Assembly: GCA_019454625.1 (NCBI GenBank)
Contig: JACFNY010000037.1
Coordinates: 1 to 6,874, forward strand
Reading direction: 5' to 3'
DNA: 6,874 bases
Source of the DNA: Sphingomonadaceae bacterium
Lineage (GTDB): Bacteria; Pseudomonadota; Alphaproteobacteria; Sphingomonadales; Sphingomonadaceae
Under the pieces are notes generated by a model. That model had not been told where the DNA came from. It saw nothing but the letters and a program-made list of their open reading frames with translations, and made no database searches. The position numbers were made by a program, and so were the translations under genes. Positions 1-6,874 of the stretch are shown here, in pieces. Numbering within the stretch: position 1 is the stretch's first letter; every line of letters begins with the position of its first letter.

Positions 1-403
1 GGTCCCAGTCCGCGCCGTAGGCGCGCGCGATGGTGATGCCTGTCTCGCCCGCCTTCACCGTGTGATAGCGCCCGCCGGGGATGGTGAGCACCTGCCCCAC
101 CTCGATGGTGTAGGGCGGCGCGATGCGGTTCGCCTGCGCGATCGCCTGCACCGAGGAGCCGGTGCGCGCGCCGATCTGGGAGAGCGTGTCGCCGCGCTGC
201 ACGGTCACGGTCTGCTGCGGCACGTCCACGGCGTCCGGCACCACCTTCACCGGCTTCCACGGCGCGCGTTTCGGGGCAGCGGGCGCGGGCGTGGCCGTGC
301 TCTCGATCGGCTTCTTCGGCGTCGGCACGGGGAATTGCGGGCGGGAGGGCGCCGAGCAGGCGGCGGCGAGAAGCAGGACGAAAGGAACGGCGAAGCGGAA
401 CAT
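1..403 (-). CDS. LysM-repeat lipoprotein, probable NlpD-like M23 peptidase homologue (3' end cut by window edge)
   Basis: Only the first 134 codons are present; the gene continues past base 1. The ATG at 403-401 is followed by a short hydrophobic segment (residues 5-15) ending in LLAAAC, a lipoprotein signal with Cys16 as the likely lipidated residue. The lipobox is slightly weak because Ala, not Leu, sits at -3. A Pro/Ala/Lys-rich linker (about 20-62) leads to a clear LysM repeat (about 65-108, with QRGDTLSQIG and GQVLTIPG), and a second LysM starts at about 113 (YHTVKAGET). LysM binds peptidoglycan, so the product should be envelope-anchored facing the wall. Proteins of this build next to surE usually end in an M23 peptidase (LytM) domain, often without catalytic residues, that activates amidases in cell division. 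That domain lies outside the window, so it is inference. The gene starts 49 bases after surE on the same strand, without a strong Shine-Dalgarno sequence, probably in the serS-surE operon. Confidence 0.85.
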   Translation of the reverse strand, partial: MFRFAVPFVLLLAAACSAPSRPQFPVPTPKKPIESTATPAPAAPKRAPWKPVKVVPDAVDVPQQTVTVQRGDTLSQIGARTGSSVQAIAQANRIAPPYTIEVGQVLTIPGGRYHTVKAGETGITIARAYGADWD

Positions 404-452
404 GGGAACGTCTCTAACCCGGCGCGATGCGGATTTGAATCGCGGATCGCGC

Positions 453-1220
453 CTAGCCGAGGTGCTTCATCGCATCCCGAAGCGCGTCCAGCGTCTCGTA
501 GTGCGTGAGGTCGAGGTGGAGCGGCGTCACCGAGATCAGCCCCTCGTGCGTCGCCTGAAGGTCGGTGAGGTGCCCGGCCTCCGAAGCCTCGCGCCCCAGC
601 CCGAACCAGTAGTAGGTGAAGCCGCGCGGGTCGACACGCTCCTCGATGGCGGTGGCGCCGTAGTCGCGGAAGCCCTGCTCGGTCACGCGCACGCCCTTCA
701 CGGCGTCCGGCGCGACGGCGGGGAAGTTCACGTTCATCAGCACGCCCTTCGGCCATGTCCTGGCGGCGAGCGCGCGGAGCACGGTCGCGCCCCACTTCGT
801 CGCCGTCTCGAAGGCCTGCGCCGCGCGCATGTCGCCGAGGCACTGGCTGAGCGCGATGGCGGGCACGCCGTAGAGCGTCGCCTCCATCGCCGCCGAGACG
901 GTGCCCGAATAGGTGACGTCCTCGGCGAGGTTCGCGCCGCGGTTGACGCCCGAGAGCACGAGGTCGGGCGGGTTGTCCTTCATCAGGTGCCCCAGCGCCA
1001 TCATCACGCTGTCGGTCGGCGTGCCGCGCACCGCGAAGCGGCGCTCGCCGTGCTTCTGAAGACGGATCGGCTGCGTCAGCGTCAGCGAATGGCCCGCGCC
1101 CGACTGTTCCTCGGCGGGCGCGACCACCCAGAGATCATCGGTGATCTCGCGGGCGATTCCCTCCAGCACCGCCATGCCGGGGGCGTGGTAGCCGTCGTCG
1201 TTGGTGAGCAGGATCCTCAC
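453..1220 (-). CDS. surE: 5'/3'-nucleotidase SurE
   Basis: This 255-residue protein is the usual SurE length. SurE is a metal-dependent cytoplasmic phosphatase acting on nucleoside 5'- and 3'-monophosphates, and in some species on short polyphosphate; it is linked to stationary-phase survival. The N-terminus reads [13 protein letters not shown], giving the metal-binding Asp8-Asp9 pair. Ser40 in the [10 protein letters not shown] loop and Asn93 in LSGVNRG complete the classical metal site. The conserved RGTPTDSV segment lies at about 65-72. The start is GTG at 1220-1218: it places the NDDG motif at the family position, overlaps the serS stop by four bases (GTGA), and has a GGAGG ten bases upstream. 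The frame stays open further upstream, but that part is antisense to SerS codons and unlike SurE. Translation is probably coupled to serS. All recognised catalytic residues are present. Confidence 0.97.
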   Translation of the reverse strand: MRILLTNDDGYHAPGMAVLEGIAREITDDLWVVAPAEEQSGAGHSLTLTQPIRLQKHGERRFAVRGTPTDSVMMALGHLMKDNPPDLVLSGVNRGANLAEDVTYSGTVSAAMEATLYGVPAIALSQCLGDMRAAQAFETATKWGATVLRALAARTWPKGVLMNVNFPAVAPDAVKGVRVTEQGFRDYGATAIEERVDPRGFTYYWFGLGREASEAGHLTDLQATHEGLISVTPLHLDLTHYETLDALRDAMKHLG

Positions 1221-2488
1221 GGGCACAGCGCCTCCAGCCCGCCCATGTACGACCGCAGCGCCTCGGGGATCGTCACCGACCCGTCCGCCTGCTGGTAGTT
1301 CTCCAGCACCGCGACGAGCGTGCGGCCGACCGCGAGGCCCGAGCCGTTCAGCGTGTGGACGAATTCGGTGCCCTTCCCGCCCGCGGCGCGGTGGCGTGCG
1401 TTCATGCGGCGCGCCTGGAAATCGCCGCAGTTGGAGACGCTCGAAATCTCGCGGTAGCAGCGCTGCCCCGGCAGCCAGACCTCGAGGTCGTGCGTCCTCC
1501 GCGATGCGAAGCCCATGTCGCCGGTGCACAGCAGCATCACGCGGTAGGGAAGACCGAGCGCCTGGAGCACGCCTTCGGCGCATTCGGTCATGCGCGCGTG
1601 CTCGGCCTCGGACTGTTCGGGCGCCGTGATCGCCACCATCTCGACCTTCTCGAACTGGTGCTGGCGGATCATGCCCTTGGTGTCGCGCCCCGCCGCGCCC
1701 GCCTCGGCGCGGAAGCAGGGCGTGAGCGCGGTGAAGCGCAGCGGCAGGCTCGCCGTGTCGACGATCTCGTCCGCGACGAGGTTGGTGAGGCTGACCTCGG
1801 CGGTCGGGATCAGCCAGCGGCCGTCCTCGGTGCGGAACATGTCCTCGCCGAACTTCGGAAGCTGGCCGACGCCGTACACCGCCTCGTCGCGCACCAGCAG
1901 CGGCACGGCGGTCTCGGTGAAGCCGTTTGCCACCTGCCGGTCGAGCATGAACTGCGCGAGCGCGCGGTGCAGGCGGGCGACGCCACCGCTCATCACCGCG
2001 AAGCGCGCGCCGGAAAGCTTCGCCGCCCGCTCGAAGTCGAGGCCGAGCGGCGCGGCGACGGCGTCGTGCTCTCTGGCCGCGAAATCGAAGGCGCGCGGTT
2101 CACCCCATGCCCGTAGCACGACGTTCGCGGTTTCGTCCGGGCCCTCGGGCACGTCGGCGGCGGGCAGGTTCGGGATCGCCGAGAGCTGTGCGTTCAGCGC
2201 TTCGGAAAGTGCGCGTTCCTTCGCTTCGAGGTCGGGGATGCGCGTCTTGAGTTCGGAAACCTCGGCCATCAGCGCGGCGGCGGTCGCCTCGTCCTTCTGC
2301 GCCTTCGCCGCGCCGATCGCTTTCGAGGCCTCGTTGCGGCGCGTCTGCGCGGCTTGCAGCGTCGTCACCGTCTCGCGCAGCGCCGCGTCCTCGCCGAGGA
2401 TTTCCGCCGACAGCGGCGCGAGGCCCCTCAGACTTAGACCTCGATCAAATTCGGCGGGGTTTTCCCTGATAAAGCGGATATCATGCAT
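1217..2488 (-). CDS. serS: Seryl-tRNA synthetase, class II
   Basis: The product is 423 residues, close to the usual bacterial SerRS length. It charges tRNA-Ser (and tRNA-Sec where present) with serine in the cytoplasm. The start [10 protein letters not shown] at 2488 is the typical SerRS N-terminus. Residues about 30-100 are rich in Ala, Glu and Lys and form the long antiparallel coiled-coil arm that holds the long variable arm of tRNA-Ser. The class II core follows: a motif 1 region near [10 protein letters not shown], the serine-binding TAE loop (Thr229-Glu231), motif 2 with FRAE (Arg260, Glu262) and RQHQFEKVE, and motif 3 [11 protein letters not shown] with Arg389. No essential element is missing. 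The frame is open far upstream (toward 3055), but that stretch is antisense to the divergent gene and does not resemble SerRS. No strong Shine-Dalgarno precedes the ATG. It appears to be the first gene of serS-surE-LysM lipoprotein; in related genomes tat genes often precede serS, but here a divergent gene does. Confidence 0.98.
   Translation of the reverse strand: MHDIRFIRENPAEFDRGLSLRGLAPLSAEILGEDAALRETVTTLQAAQTRRNEASKAIGAAKAQKDEATAAALMAEVSELKTRIPDLEAKERALSEALNAQLSAIPNLPAADVPEGPDETANVVLRAWGEPRAFDFAAREHDAVAAPLGLDFERAAKLSGARFAVMSGGVARLHRALAQFMLDRQVANGFTETAVPLLVRDEAVYGVGQLPKFGEDMFRTEDGRWLIPTAEVSLTNLVADEIVDTASLPLRFTALTPCFRAEAGAAGRDTKGMIRQHQFEKVEMVAITAPEQSEAEHARMTECAEGVLQALGLPYRVMLLCTGDMGFASRRTHDLEVWLPGQRCYREISSVSNCGDFQARRMNARHRAAGGKGTEFVHTLNGSGLAVGRTLVAVLENYQQADGSVTIPEALRSYMGGLEALCP
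1231..1235 (-). promoter_or_regulatory. Shine-Dalgarno sequence deciding the surE GTG start
   Basis: On the minus strand the bases read GGAGG, ten bases before the GTG at 1220. The site lies inside the last codons of serS. With the 4-base overlap of serS stop and surE start, it supports the GTG start and coupled translation. Confidence 0.6.
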
Positions 2489-2581
2489 GGCGAAGGCTCT
2501 ATGGAACGGCGGCCTTTGGCCCGCAACCGGTTTCGCCATGCTTCGTTGAAGCTTCACACACAGGCAGAAAAGAGAGACGCC
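2489..2581. promoter_or_regulatory. Divergent intergenic region between serS and the host-attachment family gene
   Basis: These 93 bases separate two genes pointing away from each other, so both promoters should be here or overlap the gene starts. It holds an imperfect 14-base palindrome at 2522-2535 (core AACCGGTT, one mismatched pair, then CG arms) and a perfect 10-base palindrome TGAAGCTTCA at 2547-2556, with centres 23 bases apart. On the minus strand TTGCGG and CATAGA sit 17 bases apart and could be a weak promoter for serS, but the match is poor and would leave almost no leader. On the plus strand I see no convincing -35/-10 pair. A purine-rich AGAGAGA at 2571-2577 is the likely Shine-Dalgarno for the rightward gene. 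Confidence 0.5.
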
Positions 2582-3022
2582 ATGATCCTCCAGCACAAGA
2601 CCGAGATTTGCGTTGCGGACGGGCGCAAGCTGCTGCTGCTCGTCAATGAAGGCGACACGAAGTTCCCCGATCTCCAGGTGATCCGCGAGGAGGCGCAGGA
2701 GCTGCTTCCCGATCGCGAGCTTTCGAGCGACCGGCCCGGCCGCAGCTTCCAGAGCGTCGGCATGCGGCGGCATGGCTATGAGGAGACGGATTTCAAGCAG
2801 CTCGCGGAGGATCGTTTCGCCGTCGAGGTCGCCGAGATCCTGAAGAAGCGCACGCTGGCGGGCAAGACCGGGCGCCTCGTCGTGATCGCGCCGCCCGCCA
2901 CGCTCGGCGAGATGCGCAAGCACTACCACAAGGAGGTCGCGGATCGTATCGTCGCCGAGATCGCCAAGGAAGCGACCAATCTGCCGCCGGACGCCATCGC
3001 CGCGATGGTGGAGGCCGCATAG
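2582..3022 (+). CDS. Host attachment family protein (Pfam Host_attach-like), function unknown
   Basis: The 146-residue product matches my memory of the small 'protein required for attachment to host cells' family, common in alphaproteobacteria. The name came from plant-attachment work and is probably not the general function; the fold is thought to be related to bacterial homologues of the eRF1 release factor (baeRF-type proteins), which would point to translation or ribosome work. Seen here: an N-terminal strand with CVADGRK (10-16), a variable middle (about 25-70), and the conserved core [17 protein letters not shown] (99-115) followed by [10 protein letters not shown] (126-135). There is no signal peptide or membrane segment, so it should be cytoplasmic, which argues against a direct adhesin role. 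The start at 2582 has AGAGAGA four bases upstream and gives the usual family length; an in-frame ATG at 2483 overlaps the serS start and is less likely. It is divergent from serS and followed after 59 bases by the ABC ATPase. Confidence 0.8.
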   Translation: MILQHKTEICVADGRKLLLLVNEGDTKFPDLQVIREEAQELLPDRELSSDRPGRSFQSVGMRRHGYEETDFKQLAEDRFAVEVAEILKKRTLAGKTGRLVVIAPPATLGEMRKHYHKEVADRIVAEIAKEATNLPPDAIAAMVEAA

Positions 3023-3035
3023 GACCCTTTGCGGC
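3014..3035 (+). terminator. Weak hairpin at the end of the host-attachment family gene
   Basis: GCCGCA (3014-3019) can pair with TGCGGC (3030-3035), a 6-bp stem around a 10-base loop, spanning the stop codon at 3020-3022. No T run follows, so it is not a proper intrinsic terminator; it could be a pause or an attenuator of readthrough into the ABC ATPase gene, or chance in GC-rich DNA. Confidence 0.2.
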
Positions 3036-3055
3036 ATAAGGCTCTTTGCGAGCAT
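3027..3055 (+). repeat. Imperfect tandem repeat in the ABC ATPase leader
   Basis: CTTTGCGGCAT at 3027-3037 recurs as CTTTGCGAGCAT at 3044-3055, with the shared CTTTGCG exactly 17 bases apart. The second copy ends in the left arm of the start-codon hairpin at 3052-3085. It could be a pair of protein-binding half sites on one face of the helix, or a small duplication. Confidence 0.45.
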
Positions 3056-3085
3056 GGGCGTCCGCGCTATGCGGAGCGCCCATGC
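3052..3085 (+). promoter_or_regulatory. Stem-loop burying the Shine-Dalgarno and start codon of the ABC ATPase
   Basis: Bases 3052-3065 pair with 3071-3085 to make a 14-bp, mostly G-C stem with one bulged G (3076) and a 5-base loop (GCTAT). The outer pairs join GCATGGGCG to CGCCCATGC, with TCCGC/GCGGA inside. The right arm contains both the probable Shine-Dalgarno GGAG (3073-3076) and the ATG (3082-3084). In mRNA this would hide the ribosome binding site of the ABC ATPase gene. No T run follows on either strand, so it is not an intrinsic terminator. The pairing is seen directly; a regulatory role is inference. Confidence 0.55.
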
Positions 3086-4002
3086 AGCCCGCCATCGAAA
3101 TCCGGGGTCTCGAAAAGACGTATGCCGACGGCAAGCGCGCGCTGAAAGGCGTCAGCTTCGATGTGCCGCGCGGCCGGATCTTCGGCCTGCTGGGCCCGAA
3201 CGGCGCGGGCAAGTCGACGCTGATCAACATCCTCGCCGGGCTCGTCAACAAGACCGGCGGCACCGCGCGCATCTGGGGCTTCGACATCGACCGCGATACG
3301 AGGAACGCCAAGCGCGCCATCGGCATCGTGCCGCAGGAGATCCTGTTCGACGCCTTCTTCACGCCCTACGAGGCGCTGGAGATCCAGGCCGGGCTCTATG
3401 CCGTGCCGAAGGCCGAGCGCCGCTCGATGGAGATCCTCCGCGCGCTGAGGCTCGAGGACAAGGCGCACGCCTACGCCCGCACGCTGTCGGGCGGCATGAA
3501 GCGGCGCCTGCTGATCGGCAAGGCGCTCGTCCACAACCCGCCGATCCTGATCCTCGACGAGCCCACCGCCGGCGTCGACATCGAGCTTCGCCAGCAGCTC
3601 TGGTCCTACGTGCGCGAGCTTCACGCGGCGGGAACGACGGTGGTGCTCACCACGCACTACCTGGAAGAGGCCGAGGAGCTTTGCGACCGCATCGCCATCA
3701 TCAACCACGGCGAGGTGGTGGCGAACGACGAGACGCACGCGCTCCTCGCGAGCGCGCAGGAGAAGTGCCTGATCGTCACGGTGGACCGCGACCTCGACGG
3801 CGCCCCCGCGGGGCTCCCCGCCGAGAAGGCGGAGCTGCTCGGCCCCCGCCAGCTCGCCCTCACCTACAATCGCGGCGTGCTCACCGCGGGCGAGCTGCTG
3901 CAGGCGATCAGCGCCACCGGCCTCGGCGTCGTCGACGTCTCGACCCGCGAGGCGGACCTCGAGGACGTGTTTCTCCACCTCACGCAGCAGCGGGCCGCCT
4001 GA
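3082..4002 (+). CDS. ABC-2 type transporter ATP-binding protein (YadG/CcmA-like), no permease nearby
   Basis: A 306-residue cytoplasmic ATPase that would power an ABC-2 type exporter. All nucleotide-binding motifs are intact: Walker A GPNGAGKS (38-45), Q-loop Gln85, signature LSGGM (135-139), Walker B ILILD plus catalytic Glu160, and switch His192. After the ATPase domain (about 5-215) comes a C-terminal region ending [15 protein letters not shown], typical of drug- or polysaccharide-export ABC-2 ATPases such as YadG; the substrate cannot be told. I chose ATG at 3082 because it begins the family-like [14 protein letters not shown] and has GGAG five bases upstream; an in-frame TTG at 3046 would add 12 residues unlike the family. 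Unusually, no membrane permease gene follows; nadB starts one base after the stop. The partner must lie elsewhere or outside the window. The gene's ribosome binding site lies in a strong stem-loop. Confidence 0.93.
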   Translation: MQPAIEIRGLEKTYADGKRALKGVSFDVPRGRIFGLLGPNGAGKSTLINILAGLVNKTGGTARIWGFDIDRDTRNAKRAIGIVPQEILFDAFFTPYEALEIQAGLYAVPKAERRSMEILRALRLEDKAHAYARTLSGGMKRRLLIGKALVHNPPILILDEPTAGVDIELRQQLWSYVRELHAAGTTVVLTTHYLEEAEELCDRIAIINHGEVVANDETHALLASAQEKCLIVTVDRDLDGAPAGLPAEKAELLGPRQLALTYNRGVLTAGELLQAISATGLGVVDVSTREADLEDVFLHLTQQRAA

Positions 4003-4003
4003 C

Positions 4004-5593
4004 ATGCAATTCGACGTTCTCGTCATCGGATCGGGCGCGGCGGGGCTGACCTGCGCGCTCAATCTCGCGCAGCATTTCCGCGTCGGCGTGCTGTCGAAGG
4101 CGGATCTGTCGGCGGGGTCCACGGCGTGGGCGCAGGGCGGCATCGCCGCGGTGCTGGAGCCGGGCGACACGTTCGAAAGCCATATCGAGGACACGATGGT
4201 GGCGGGCGCCGGGCTCAACCACCGCGACATCGTGGAGTTCGTCGTCGAGAACGCCCCCGCCGCCATCGAGCGCCTTGCCGAGATCGGCGTCCCCTTCAAC
4301 GCGGGTGCGGGCGAGCGCTGGCACCTGACGCGCGAGGGCGGGCACAGCCACCGCCGCATCGTCCACGTCGACGACGCGACCGGCTGGGCGGTGCAGCAGG
4401 CGCTCGAAAAGGCAGCGGCGGCCAGCCCCAACATCACGCTGCTGCCGGACCGGGTGGGCATCGACCTCGTCACCAGCCGCCACGGCGAGCGCTACTCGGG
4501 CGACGGCCACGTCTGGGGCGTCTACGCGCTCGACCGCGCCACGGGCCGCGTCGAGACGCTGACGGCGCGGGCCACCGTGCTCGCCACCGGCGGCGCGGGC
4601 CGCACCTACCTGTTCTCCACCGCGCCGCGCGGCGCGACCGGGGACGGCATCGCAATGGCGTGGCGCGCGGGCTGCCGCGTGGCCAACATGGAGTTCATGC
4701 AGTTCCACCCGACCTGCCTCTACAACCTCGAGGTCAAGAACTTCCTTATCACAGAGGCGGTGCGCGGCGAGGGCGGACATCTCAAATTGCCCCCCGGCGT
4801 CCCCGGCGGCGGCGAGCGCTTCATGCCGCGCTTCGACAGCCGCGCCGAGCTTGCGCCGCGCGACATCGTCGCCCGCGCCATCGACCACGAGATCAAGCGC
4901 CTCGGCCTCGATTACGTGCACCTCGACATCAGCCATCAGGGGCCGGAGTTCGTGAAGCACCACTTCCCGAACATCCACGAGAAGCTGCTCGGCCTCGGCA
5001 TCGACATGACGAAGGCGCCGATCCCGGTCGTCCCCGCGCAGCATTACACCTGCGGCGGCGTCGTCATCGACCGCGACGGGTGCACCGACCTTCCCGGCCT
5101 CTATGCGGCGGGCGAGGTCAGCCACTCCGGCCTCCACGGCGCGAACCGCCTCGCCTCCAACTCGCTCCTCGAATGCTTCGTGTTCGGGGAGGCCGCCGCG
5201 AAGCACATCACCGCGAACTGGGACGGGCTCGCCGATCCGCCCGCCATCCGCGCATGGGACGAAAGCCGCGTCACCGATTCGGACGAAGAGGTCGTCATCA
5301 AGCAGAACTGGACGGAGATTCGCCGGTTCATGTGGAACTATGTCGGCATCGTCCGCACCACCAAGCGGCTGGAGCGCGCCGCGCACCGCATCAAGATGCT
5401 GACCGCGGAGGTCGAAGACTATTACGGCCACTTCCGCGTGACGCCGGACCTCATCGAGCTTCGCAATCTTCTGACCGCCGCCGACCTCATCGTCCGCTCG
5501 GCGCTCCGCCGCCACGAAAGCCGCGGGCTGCACTACACGCTCGATTATCCGCAGCCGTCGCCCACGGCCGAGGATACGGTGCTCATCCCGTAG
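4004..5593 (+). CDS. nadB: L-aspartate oxidase
   Basis: The 529-residue flavoprotein oxidises L-aspartate to iminoaspartate using oxygen or fumarate; NadA then condenses it with dihydroxyacetone phosphate to quinolinate, the entry to de novo NAD. The N-terminal FAD-binding fold has GSGAAG (9-14). STAWAQGGIAA, REGGHSHRR (110-118, Glu111), QFHPT with His235, ELAPRD with Arg286 and QHYTCGGV with His347 correspond to the known catalytic and substrate-binding residues of E. coli NadB (Glu121, His244, Arg290, His351). The C-terminal helical domain (FMWNYVGIVRTTKRLERA, ESRGLHYTLDYP) is also E. coli-like. About five extra residues (PGVPGGG, near 264-270) precede RFMP. These features set it apart from the related succinate dehydrogenase and fumarate reductase flavoproteins. 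It begins one base after the ABC ATPase stop with no clear Shine-Dalgarno of its own, so translation is probably coupled. nadA and nadC are not in the window. Confidence 0.97.
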   Translation: MQFDVLVIGSGAAGLTCALNLAQHFRVGVLSKADLSAGSTAWAQGGIAAVLEPGDTFESHIEDTMVAGAGLNHRDIVEFVVENAPAAIERLAEIGVPFNAGAGERWHLTREGGHSHRRIVHVDDATGWAVQQALEKAAAASPNITLLPDRVGIDLVTSRHGERYSGDGHVWGVYALDRATGRVETLTARATVLATGGAGRTYLFSTAPRGATGDGIAMAWRAGCRVANMEFMQFHPTCLYNLEVKNFLITEAVRGEGGHLKLPPGVPGGGERFMPRFDSRAELAPRDIVARAIDHEIKRLGLDYVHLDISHQGPEFVKHHFPNIHEKLLGLGIDMTKAPIPVVPAQHYTCGGVVIDRDGCTDLPGLYAAGEVSHSGLHGANRLASNSLLECFVFGEAAAKHITANWDGLADPPAIRAWDESRVTDSDEEVVIKQNWTEIRRFMWNYVGIVRTTKRLERAAHRIKMLTAEVEDYYGHFRVTPDLIELRNLLTAADLIVRSALRRHESRGLHYTLDYPQPSPTAEDTVLIP

Positions 5594-5629
5594 TCGCCAA
5601 TCGGGGCGCGGCTTGCTACACGCACGTCC

Positions 5630-6874
5630 ATGACCGACACCCCCCAGCACCTGTATCTCGTCGACGGGTCGAGCTTCATCTTCCGCGCCTATCACCGCCT
5701 GCCGCCGCTCACCGACCCGGAAGGCACCCCGGTCAATGCCGTGTTCGGGTTCACGGCGATGCTGTGGAAGCTGATCGAGGAGCTGAACCGGGGCGAGGGG
5801 CCGACGCATCTCGCCGTGGTGCTCGACGCCTCGAAGCACAGCTTCCGCATGGAGCTTTACCCCGAGTACAAAGCGAACCGGCCGGAGCCGCCGGAGGACC
5901 TCGTGCCGCAGTTTCCCCTCATCCGCGACGCCGTGCGCGCCTTCTCGGTGCCGTGCATCGAGGAGGTGGGGATCGAGGCGGACGACATCATCGCCGCCTA
6001 CGCCGTGAAGGCCCGCGACGAGGGTATGCGCGTCACCATCGTCTCGTCCGACAAGGACCTGATGCAGCTCGTCGGCGGCGGCATCGACATGCTCGATACG
6101 ATGCGCGACCTCAGGATCGACGTCGCGCACGTCGAGGAGAAGTTCGGCGTGCCCCCCGCAAAGGTCGGCGAGGTGCTGGCGCTGATGGGCGACGCGGTGG
6201 ACAACATCCCCGGCGTGCGCGGCGTCGGCCCCAAGACGGCGACGCAGCTCATCCAGCAGTTCGGCGACGTCGAGACGCTGATCGCCCGCGCAGGCGAGAT
6301 CAAGCGCGACAAGCTGCGCGAGACGATAGCGGCGAGCACCGACGACATCCGCATGTCGCGCGTGCTGGTGACGCTGAAGACCGACTGGCCTCTCCCCGAG
6401 CCGATCGTGACCTTCGCGCTCAAGGACCCGCCGCACGAGCCGCTCGCGGCGTTCTTCAAGAAGCACGGCTTCCGCTCGCTGCTCTCGAAGCTCGGCAAGC
6501 ACGCGGCGGCGGAAGCGGCAGGCGGCGTGCCCGGCGCGGCGCTGCCCCCGCCGGACGCCTTCTCGCCGCCGCTGCTGCCCGTCGAGCACGACAGGTACGA
6601 GACCGTCACCACGCTCGAAGACCTCGACCGCTGGATCGCGGAAAGCTACGCGGCTGGAACCGTCGCGGTCGATACCGAGACGGACAATCTCGACGCGATG
6701 CGCGCCAATCTCGTCGGCGTCAGCCTCGCGACCGCGCCGAACCGCGCCTGCTACATCCCGCTCGGCCACGTCGCGGGCGAAGGCCTGCTCGGCGAGACGC
6801 CGGTGCAGGTGGACCGCGCGGAAGCGCTCGCCCGCCTGAAGCCGCTGCTCGAGGACCCGGCAACGCTGAAGGTC
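5630..6874 (+). CDS. polA: DNA polymerase I, N-terminal part (3' end cut by window edge)
   Basis: The first 415 codons are present; the polymerase domain lies beyond the window. PolA removes RNA primers and fills gaps in replication and excision repair. The start MTDTPQHLYLVDGSSFIFRAYH is the typical PolA N-terminus. The 5'-3' nuclease (FEN) domain (about 1-290) keeps its metal-binding acids: EADD (Asp118, Asp119), SSDKD (Asp141, Asp143), GDAVDNIPG (Asp188, Asp191), plus the YKANR substrate loop (80-84) and the helix-hairpin-helix GVRGVGPKTA. After a Pro/Ala-rich linker (about 300-320), the 3'-5' exonuclease domain opens with VAVDTETDNLDA; Asp348 and Glu350 match the E. coli proofreading pair Asp355/Glu357, so proofreading should be active, unlike in Taq or Bacillus PolA. 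The ATG is 36 bases after nadB with no good Shine-Dalgarno; I see no terminator between them, so cotranscription is possible. Confidence 0.97.
   Translation, partial: MTDTPQHLYLVDGSSFIFRAYHRLPPLTDPEGTPVNAVFGFTAMLWKLIEELNRGEGPTHLAVVLDASKHSFRMELYPEYKANRPEPPEDLVPQFPLIRDAVRAFSVPCIEEVGIEADDIIAAYAVKARDEGMRVTIVSSDKDLMQLVGGGIDMLDTMRDLRIDVAHVEEKFGVPPAKVGEVLALMGDAVDNIPGVRGVGPKTATQLIQQFGDVETLIARAGEIKRDKLRETIAASTDDIRMSRVLVTLKTDWPLPEPIVTFALKDPPHEPLAAFFKKHGFRSLLSKLGKHAAAEAAGGVPGAALPPPDAFSPPLLPVEHDRYETVTTLEDLDRWIAESYAAGTVAVDTETDNLDAMRANLVGVSLATAPNRACYIPLGHVAGEGLLGETPVQVDRAEALARLKPLLEDPATLKV

Noticed and set aside
123..1298. A 391-codon plus-strand open frame across the LysM lipoprotein and surE
   Set aside because: It runs antisense to both real genes and across their intergenic gap; the His/Arg-rich translation resembles no family.
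2489..3055. N-terminal extension of SerRS into the divergent region
   Set aside because: The frame is open, but the extension is antisense to the host-attachment gene, and the canonical SerRS N-terminus starts at 2488.
3052..3085. Reading the hairpin as an intrinsic terminator
   Set aside because: No T run follows the stem on either strand, and the right arm contains the start codon of the next gene.
3067..4473. A 468-codon open frame on the minus strand opposite the ABC ATPase and nadB
   Set aside because: It is an antisense shadow of two intact genes, with low-complexity translation and no recognisable motif.
5594..5629. A terminator or promoter between nadB and polA
   Set aside because: The 36 bases show no stem followed by T residues and no convincing -35/-10 pair.
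3980..6769. A 929-codon open frame on the minus strand opposite nadB and polA
   Set aside because: It is exactly antisense to two well-recognised enzymes, its translation is Arg/Ala/Val/Glu-rich with no domain I know, and long antisense frames are expected in GC-rich genes with G/C third positions.

Overview
The window carries seven protein genes, two of them cut by the window edges, in very GC-rich DNA. It looks like housekeeping chromosome from an alphaproteobacterium, most likely Sphingomonadales. The order serS-surE-LysM lipoprotein is the arrangement I know from alphaproteobacteria (gammaproteobacteria have surE-pcm-nlpD-rpoS). From memory, the NadB and PolA sequences also resemble sphingomonad proteins. 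The order-level call is inference, not a search result.

Left half, minus strand (1-2488): serS (seryl-tRNA synthetase) is followed by surE (survival nucleotidase), whose GTG start overlaps the serS stop by 4 bases. After 49 bases comes a lipoprotein with LysM repeats that runs off the left edge, probably the NlpD-like M23 peptidase homologue. This is one probable operon. A 93-base divergent spacer (2489-2581) with two short palindromes separates it from the right half.

Right half, plus strand (2582-6874): a 146-residue 'host attachment' family protein, a 59-base leader rich in repeats and hairpins, an ABC-2 type ATPase with no permease beside it, nadB (L-aspartate oxidase, first step of NAD synthesis) one base after the ATPase stop, and polA (DNA polymerase I) starting 36 bases after nadB and running off the right edge.

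No stretch longer than 93 bases lacks a gene. I see no tRNA, rRNA, CRISPR array, insertion sequence or phage gene, and no undescribed multi-gene system. The best lead is a 14-bp stem with one bulge (3052-3085) that would bury both the Shine-Dalgarno sequence and the ATG of the ABC ATPase. It is preceded by an imperfect 17-base-period repeat. Together they suggest possible translational control of the ATPase and, through tight coupling, of nadB.
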